DNA of 60,000 nt, from positions 49,799,220-49,859,219 of the forward strand of contig NC_087063.1 of NCBI RefSeq assembly GCF_963678635.1. Direction: 5' to 3'. This document shows, in pieces, positions 54,332 to 60,000 of the stretch. The notes beneath the pieces were generated by a model. The model was given only the letters and a program-made list of their open reading frames with translations. It was not told the DNA's origin and did not search any database. This stretch comes from Symsagittifera roscoffensis. Taxonomy: Eukaryota > Xenacoelomorpha > Acoela > Convolutidae. The position numbers were made by a program, and so were the translations under genes. The number at the start of each line of letters is the position of its first letter. Positions within the stretch are counted from its first letter, which is position 1.

Positions 54332-55048
54332 ATGATATATCACAAAATTTATAAACATGATCTACAAAAGATATTAGCATGGTTTATACATGATTATTTT
54401 TTTCATAATTTTTATCTTATATCACTAGCGAGAAAAAGTTTTCAACCACAAAATTCAGACGATGAAACTATACTGGCAGATGAAACATATTATGTTTGGT
54501 ACCCTGATTGGTCTCATCCATTATTTATTGATATACCAACTGATTTCTCAAGTGAAGCAATTACCACAGTTTCTATCAGTAGAGATTATGTTAGGATAAC
54601 TCCACTTACTATTGATGCAACACTTATAAACTACAATTCAGTATTCACCGAAAGAGCAAGAAATTCTAGAGAAATAAATTCTAAGTTTATTAATCAAGAA
54701 AATTTAAACGGAACAAGAAATCTTACACAACAAGATATTCTAAGTCCATCATTTTTCGTAAATGAAAAAATAGTTGAAACAATACCAACAACAACGCAAC
54801 AACAACAAATTTTTCCTATTCACCCTACACTTACAACTCCAAAAAATAAAAACGCAGCATTTCCAGAAACAACTATACAACCGACAGTAAAATCTTCAGT
54901 TATTCCAAAAAGTTCACAAATGGACTACCAAACAATTAGACCAGTAACAACACCAAGACAAACGAATAAGCAAAAGACGTCAAATAGAAATAACTTCTCA
55001 GATCATAACTATAATTTTTTTCCCAAAATTCAAAACCTCCCAATATGA
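54332..55048 (+). CDS. Family C ORF preceding gag, 238 codons
   Basis: The N-terminal 30 codons are hydrophobic/aromatic. The middle reads as a folded segment (DETYYVWYPDWSHPLFIDIP, ITTVSISRDYVRITPLTID), and the C-terminal 100 codons are low complexity, rich in Thr, Gln, Pro and Asn. In U1 a 90-bp deletion removes the YVWYPDW part. It immediately precedes the Gln-rich N-terminus of Gag in the next frame (MNSQNQSQSQ, about 55045), so it is probably the upstream part of Gag shifted by a frameshift. No domain is recognised. Confidence 0.5.
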   Translation: MIYHKIYKHDLQKILAWFIHDYFFHNFYLISLARKSFQPQNSDDETILADETYYVWYPDWSHPLFIDIPTDFSSEAITTVSISRDYVRITPLTIDATLINYNSVFTERARNSREINSKFINQENLNGTRNLTQQDILSPSFFVNEKIVETIPTTTQQQQIFPIHPTLTTPKNKNAAFPETTIQPTVKSSVIPKSSQMDYQTIRPVTTPRQTNKQKTSNRNNFSDHNYNFFPKIQNLPI

Positions 55049-57110
55049 ATAGCCAAAATCAATCACAATCACAAAACCAAATTGTACCACAACAAGCTTT
55101 TGAGTCAGTATTTTTTACGATCACGCACGAACCACACTGGACCGTAACGAAAACTATCCATTTTCTAAACAAAATAAAAACATAACAAACAAACACCATA
55201 TTAAGAATCAACCACATTACTCAGAAGATGAAGAACACTGTCATCAAAATCAACAACGATTCAATACAAATCAGCAACATGATTTTTAGAACATTAATCA
55301 ACCACATTCTTTTTATCAACCAGATCTTTTCGAACCATTTACACGAAACGCACACAGACAAACAAGACATCACCCAATGGCATACAATGAATTGTCAGTC
55401 AGTACAATTACAAAACCCAGTCAGTACACAAAATTACCAGCCAACTCAAATGCATAATGAAATCTCACTACCATATTATCTACAACAACACGAAATAACA
55501 AAATCCCAACTTACAAAAGTTTCTCAAATACCGAATGCCGCAGAGTCTCTACAAATGACTATGAATCCATACTTCATGGGTGGATCCTCTTTATCTTCAA
55601 ATAAGCCACTAATTGTATTCACAGGAACAGATTTTGAAAACTCAGTAGAAGAATATTTAATTGCAGTCACAGACAATTTGAATTTAAATATAGGATCTGA
55701 ACCAGTAAATACCACACTTCATCAAAATTGGATACATAGACGCACAGCTCCAATCCAAACAACACTTGATGGCGCAGCCAAAAAATGGTTTTCAGTTTTA
55801 CCTATAGATATTTAAACAGATTGGAAAAGATTCACACAAAAATTTTTAAAAATGTTCGACCCAGAAAGAAACAAACAACACCAAAGTGTCTGATGCAATG
55901 AAATTCGTAGAATCCCCAACGGAACATTTAAACAACTTGCAGTAAGATTTGAAACACTAGTAAGTAAAGCATATTCCCCTATTACGTATGATTATAAGAA
56001 CACAAAAAAGACAGAAAGATTAATGATCACTCTAACACCTCAATTACTGAAAATAGCAATAGAAAAGAGAGCATCACATCCATCTTCAATTCGAAAACCC
56101 GATATAGAGTTCAGAAAACTAGTGGATAAACTAGAATAAGCCGAAATCACTATGAAAGTGGAATAAACAGATAATTTAAAATTACAAAATGTAAACAACA
56201 TTCAAACCACTACTTCACAAACAAATCATATCCATGACTCTCACACTGAAATAGGTGAAAAAATCACTCAAAAATTAAATGTGTACGAGAAATACGCAAA
56301 TTTTAAGGGCAAACGATCATTCAAAAAATGGTGTAACTATTGCCGTAGATACGGACACAGCATTGCTGAATGTAGACAAAAACAACAAGATACTCAGAAA
56401 AACCACAAAACATAGAGAACCAAATAAATCATTTTACCAAAACATGAGAAAAGATCGAAAATTTACCAAACAAAAACATTCACAGTAACAATAGTTCAGG
56501 TAAACCACTTCCTGATAACTATTTTACCTCTAGACAACAATCACCCTACAGATATAACTATCGTGGAAGATCCCCAGATCAAAAAAAAAATCACTAAATT
56601 TCTCCCAAAATAGATATACTCGATCAAACGGTCAAAACAATCAGTATCGAAATAATTATTTAAGATCCAACTCAAATAGAAGCAACTATTCAAATTATAA
56701 CAGAAAACATTCAAACTTGAACCCCAAAACAGATATAATTCAAACGATTGTACTAGAAACTCCTCAAACAATAGAAACAGAAACTATTCAAACAATAGGA
56801 ACAGACAATACCAAAGTAACAGATCACGAAACTATTCAAACAATAGATTAAACTATAATAATTATCACAATAGATCAGATGACAATTATCAGAAAAGAAA
56901 TTCAGATTATCAAAATCGACAAAGAAGTTTTTCTAAATCACCGCACAGAAATAATACACAATATCAAAATTCACAACAAAACTATAAAAGTAGTACACTT
57001 AAACATCAAAGACAAATTAACCAAGTACAATCAACTGAAGAAACTCAATCAAACTCCCGGTATTGATTTTACAGGGACCACAGAATTACACCTAAATCAT
57101 ATAATTTGAG
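55048..57110 (+). pseudogene. gag: gag of family C, U2 copy
   Basis: A Gln/Asn-rich start, then 55228-55815, which is open for 195 codons and contains the start of the capsid (IVFTGTDFENSVEEYLIAVT, TLDGAAKKWFSVLPIDI). A TAA at 55813 interrupts it. The capsid then continues as WKRFTQKFLKMFDPERN and LTPQLLKIAIEKRASHPSS with further stops. The zinc knuckle CNYCRRYGHSIAEC is intact at 56332-56373. The tail (56690-57000) has repeated RNYSNN/RNRSD-like Arg/Asn/Ser/Tyr motifs, as is common in basic Gag tails. Gag forms particles and packages RNA. This copy cannot make a full product. Confidence 0.82.
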
Positions 57111-57236
57111 AATCCACAGACGATGAGAGCCAAACAGAAAATACGCTTTCAATAAACATGCTTCATATTGAAAATGAATACGAAACACCAATAGAAAGTC
57201 CATAAAATTAAGAGTTTCAATCATCAGAGCTCGAAA

Positions 57237-57580
57237 TTGATTTTTAAAATAGACTCAGGAGCAGAATCAAGTAAAATAAACATTCTCACATGGAATGAAA
57301 CACAAACTTTACATCCAAAGCTAATACCCTCTAAAACCTCAAGCAAATTAGCTACAGCACAAGGATCAAATTTAACTAATTTTGGAAAAATCCATCCATT
57401 CCTTATCCCCACTCAAACAATGGAACATAATAGGTTTTTGAGCAAACCATTCAAATAAACATTCCAAATTACAGATAAAAAACATAATATTGTCGGAATA
57501 TCATTTCTTACTAAATTTATTCCCACTATTAATTTTTTAAACAGCAAAAATCATAAAAAAGACAAACACAAAAGAATGAA
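57237..57580 (+). pseudogene. Aspartic protease of family C
   Basis: The active site FKIDSGAESSKIN is at about 57243-57280, with D-S-G in place of D-T-G, as occurs in many retropepsins. The frame runs to a stop at 57456, and the downstream NIVGISFLTKF (about 57490-57522) corresponds to the ILG.dFL-type second motif after one in-frame stop. It lies directly 3' of gag and 5' of RT, in Ty3/gypsy order. Confidence 0.72.
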
Positions 57581-57639
57581 AAACTCATCACTTACATTCT
57601 TCCAAGACTAAATAAACCACCGCCTTTTTTCTCCAAATT

Positions 57640-58958
57640 CTACTCTATATGTAACCACGAACGAAAACACCTGAAACCACTAGCAGGATATGTATATAAC
57701 TTTTCAGTAAGTCGAGTCCATCAAAATAACATGAAACAGAACAAACAACGACTATATATGTCAGACCTTGAATTCAAGCCAATTCACAAGTTTTTTCGAG
57801 TAACAATCTCATCCATCAAATACGCAAAAAACACAATTCAGATATATTTTCATTACATAATTCTCCATTCAAAATAACATTACCTCTAGGACTTATTGCG
57901 AAACATATGCAACAATTTCTCCCACATTAGAAATAGCATGTAAAAAATGTTTCGATATGATTACTTATATGTCAATCAACATTTCTACATGAAGAATTAT
58001 CAATTAAAAATATATTAAGCGATAAAAAACCGGACACAGTCTATTTTACAAAAATACCTCATTTTAAACCAACAATTCAGATATAAAAATGCATCACTGA
58101 ACAACAAAAATTCCTTACAATGTTCAATTTTCAACACTCTCAAGTTAACCAAAAAAATTTGAACAACTAGCCGAGCTGCTACTAAAACAACCAATAGCTT
58201 ACGCCACATCTAAACTTGATGTTGGAAAAGTAAAATCACCACTACACCTACCTCTGAAACCTGACGCAATTTTTGAAAAGCAACGAGCAGGTAAAATCCC
58301 AATCCACTTGCATGATAAAGTCAATAGCTTACTAGAAATACTAACGATACGAAATCATTTGCCCTGTAAAAAAGAAGAATTGTAGCTAATGAAGAATCAT
58401 TAAAAATCATTTTAGACGCAACATACCTCAATTCACTCAATGATGAATCTAAATATAATTGGCCCATAGAACCAATTCAAGTTATTCTCACAAAAGTAAG
58501 CGGAAAATACTTCACAACAGCTGACATGAACAGTGCATACAATCAAAAGCCACTAGATGAAAAATCAGGTCGCTTAATACAATTCATATTGGAAACCAAC
58601 ATACGAATTTAAAAGATTTTTCTATGGAAAATCCATAGGACCAGCAGCATTCTCAGCATTTAAGAGTAAAATTTCTAGACCAGTCATTCTCAGTAAAAAT
58701 GTCATAACATATTTAGAAATTTTTTCATGCAATCAACGACAAAAAAACGAATTGTTTAATGTCTTAGATAAACATCGTCAAATACTACTTAAAGAAAACA
58801 TGAAAGCAGCCCCGAATAAATCACATTTTTTTCTCACCCCTGTAAAATTCATTGGACATTATATAGAAGGAAATACAATAACTCCATTAAAATTTCGCAT
58901 AGACGCAATCATCAAACTTCAACTTCCATCAAAAAAAAGAAAACTAAGAATTTCTTGG
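57640..58958 (+). pseudogene. pol: Reverse transcriptase of family C, heavily mutated
   Basis: RT is recognisable from about 58150: QLAELLLKQPIAYATSKLD and KSPLHLPLKPDA, then the metal-binding motif TADMNSAYNQ (about 58519-58548; canonical T-x-D-L-x-S-x-Y). The second catalytic motif is damaged: ITYLEIFSC at about 58706, where YLDDIF is expected, so an Asp codon is lost. 58752-58967 continues as DKHRQILLKENMKAAPNKSHFF and KFIGHYIEG, the thumb-side gypsy motifs. Several stops and frameshifts intervene. Confidence 0.85.
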
Positions 58959-58959
58959 G

Positions 58960-59620
58960 ATGCTTAACTTCTTAAGCAATTACGTCTACAAAATGCAACT
59001 ATATTCAAGATCATTTTATATCATTCTCAGACAGCAGAATAATTTTGAATGGACAACAGAACATCAGAAACGATTTGAAGAAACAAAAACTCTTCTCACT
59101 GAAAAAATATCAAATACTATCCCAGATCCAGACCAACCATTTTATGCTATGTGCGACGCCTCAAACTTTGGCATCGGCGCAGCATTAATACAATCACACA
59201 ATGGAACAAATAAAAAGAATCTTATTTCAGCAAACTCAAGATTATTTACACAAGCTCAAGTTAGACTCTCTACACTTATGAGAGAATGCACAGCTACAAT
59301 ATAAACTCTCACAGAATATGAATTTTCAATACTTGGATCAAACCATCCAACAGTTCTCTTCACAGACCATAAACCTATAATTTTTCATTTTACACAGAAA
59401 ACAAATCCGACCATAGAGTTTAATTAATTTTAATGAAGTTTCCAAACCTACATATAGTTTGGGCAGCAGGGAAAAAACTTGCACTACCAGATGCATTCAG
59501 TAGAAACAAACCACTTGAATTATTAACAAGAAAAACAACAATACCACAAAAAATTAAGTTTTTTCTTGCAAAAGACGAAACATCACGAAGATTAGATTGC
59601 ATATATGCGTAAAAACTGAC
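58960..59620 (+). pseudogene. pol: RNase H and connection of family C
   Basis: LNFLSNYVYKM is the connection motif after RT. RNase H residues: Asp in YAMCDASNFGIG (about 59155), Glu in LMRECTAT (about 59284), Asp in LFTDHKPI (about 59357) and Asp in LPDAFSRN (about 59492). All four ligands remain, but a TAA at 59302 and a frame break near 59400 separate them. The frame then continues weakly to about 59612. Confidence 0.85.
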
Positions 59621-60000
59621 GTTGATCAAGCAAAAATAAATAATTTACAACACTTCCCATATTTTTAGATTGCCAAATAATCAGTACGAAGTAGAACTTT
59701 TTGGAAACTCTACGTTTAAACCAATACTATATTCAGCATAAGCAAAACACAACAAAAAACACTCCAACAAAAAATGTACAGGACAGACCTACTCCCTTTA
59801 ACAGAAAAATAAAATTTGACTGATAATATAAATTTATCAGGACCCCCAGATATCGACTAAAAATACACAATAAATCAAGTTTTTAGCTCCAAGACCCCCC
59901 AGATAACATAACTCTCTCAAAAATAGAAATTGAAAAAATCTTCCTACCAAATACAGAGAATTTAACACTTGAACTACTACAAACATTCCAAAACCTTGAC
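59620..60000 (+). pseudogene. Post-RNase H part of family C pol, cut by window end
   Basis: Decayed coding-like DNA between RNase H and where integrase should lie. Frames change several times, and no zinc-binding or DDE motif is reached before the window ends. Confidence 0.5.

Larger units (their letters stand above)
45365..56883 (+). repeat. Large tandem duplication U, unit 2
   Basis: Partner of 34084-44938. It is longer, mainly because of a LINE-tail insertion (46403-46956) and the 90 bp missing from unit 1. Past 56883 it continues into family C protease and pol, so unit 2 has the more complete element and unit 1 was cut at that point. Confidence 0.95.

Noticed and set aside
1-60000. CRISPR arrays, bacterial operons, rRNA genes
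   Set aside because: None seen. Tandem repeats here lack unique spacers, and the gene content is eukaryotic retroelement.

Overview
The window is repeat-dense eukaryotic DNA, almost certainly from an animal and probably an invertebrate. It carries Ty3/gypsy-type LTR retrotransposons, a 5'-truncated jockey/CR1-group LINE tail, minisatellites, AT-rich non-coding DNA and nested duplications. I see no prokaryotic gene organisation, no rRNA and no convincing host gene. I do not assign a species. Nearly all recognisable coding sequence comes from retroelements, most of it broken.

Region 1 (1-9300, minus strand): the best-preserved element, family A. Reading leftwards it has a leader with a 14-bp minisatellite (about 6945-7460), gag with a coiled coil and two zinc knuckles (6715-4332), an aspartic protease (4325-2832), reverse transcriptase and RNase H (2738-1257), and the integrase zinc-binding domain up to the first catalytic Asp, where the window cuts it. 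Only a few stops and frameshifts separate the pieces. Region 2 (9300-12580): a pair of diverged repeats with one 173-codon ORF, then a broken, unrecognised coding region on the minus strand.

Region 3 (12590-30200, plus strand): a second, heavily decayed family-A copy whose leader also holds a minisatellite, of different unit length but shared core. Its integrase is cut at the same catalytic Asp and fused to an AT-rich, unclassified retroelement-like sequence (B). A 6-7 kb block (3' gag, pro, pol, IN fragment and B) is tandemly duplicated (16449-22793 and 22803-29970). Parts of the two copies are strikingly identical, and each copy has private deletions.

Region 4 (30200-34084): AT-rich DNA with unrecognised coding remnants and a diverged copy of a sequence found later near 40 and 52 kb. 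Region 5 (34084-60000): an 11-kb tandem duplication (U1 34084-44938, U2 45365-56883), separated by about 400 bp of palindrome-rich AT DNA. Each unit is about 6 kb of non-coding DNA followed by the 5' half of a third retrotransposon family, C. U2 alone carries a LINE-tail insertion and continues into family C protease, RT and RNase H to the window end.

The genes do not form a host pathway. They are the gag-protease-RT-RNase H-integrase sets of retrotransposons at different stages of decay. The most useful second looks are a 394-bp block nearly identical between U1 and U2 inside otherwise diverged DNA, a cluster of inverted and direct copies of one palindromic motif in both units, repeated birth of minisatellites at the same leader position of family A, and the palindrome-rich spacer between U1 and U2.
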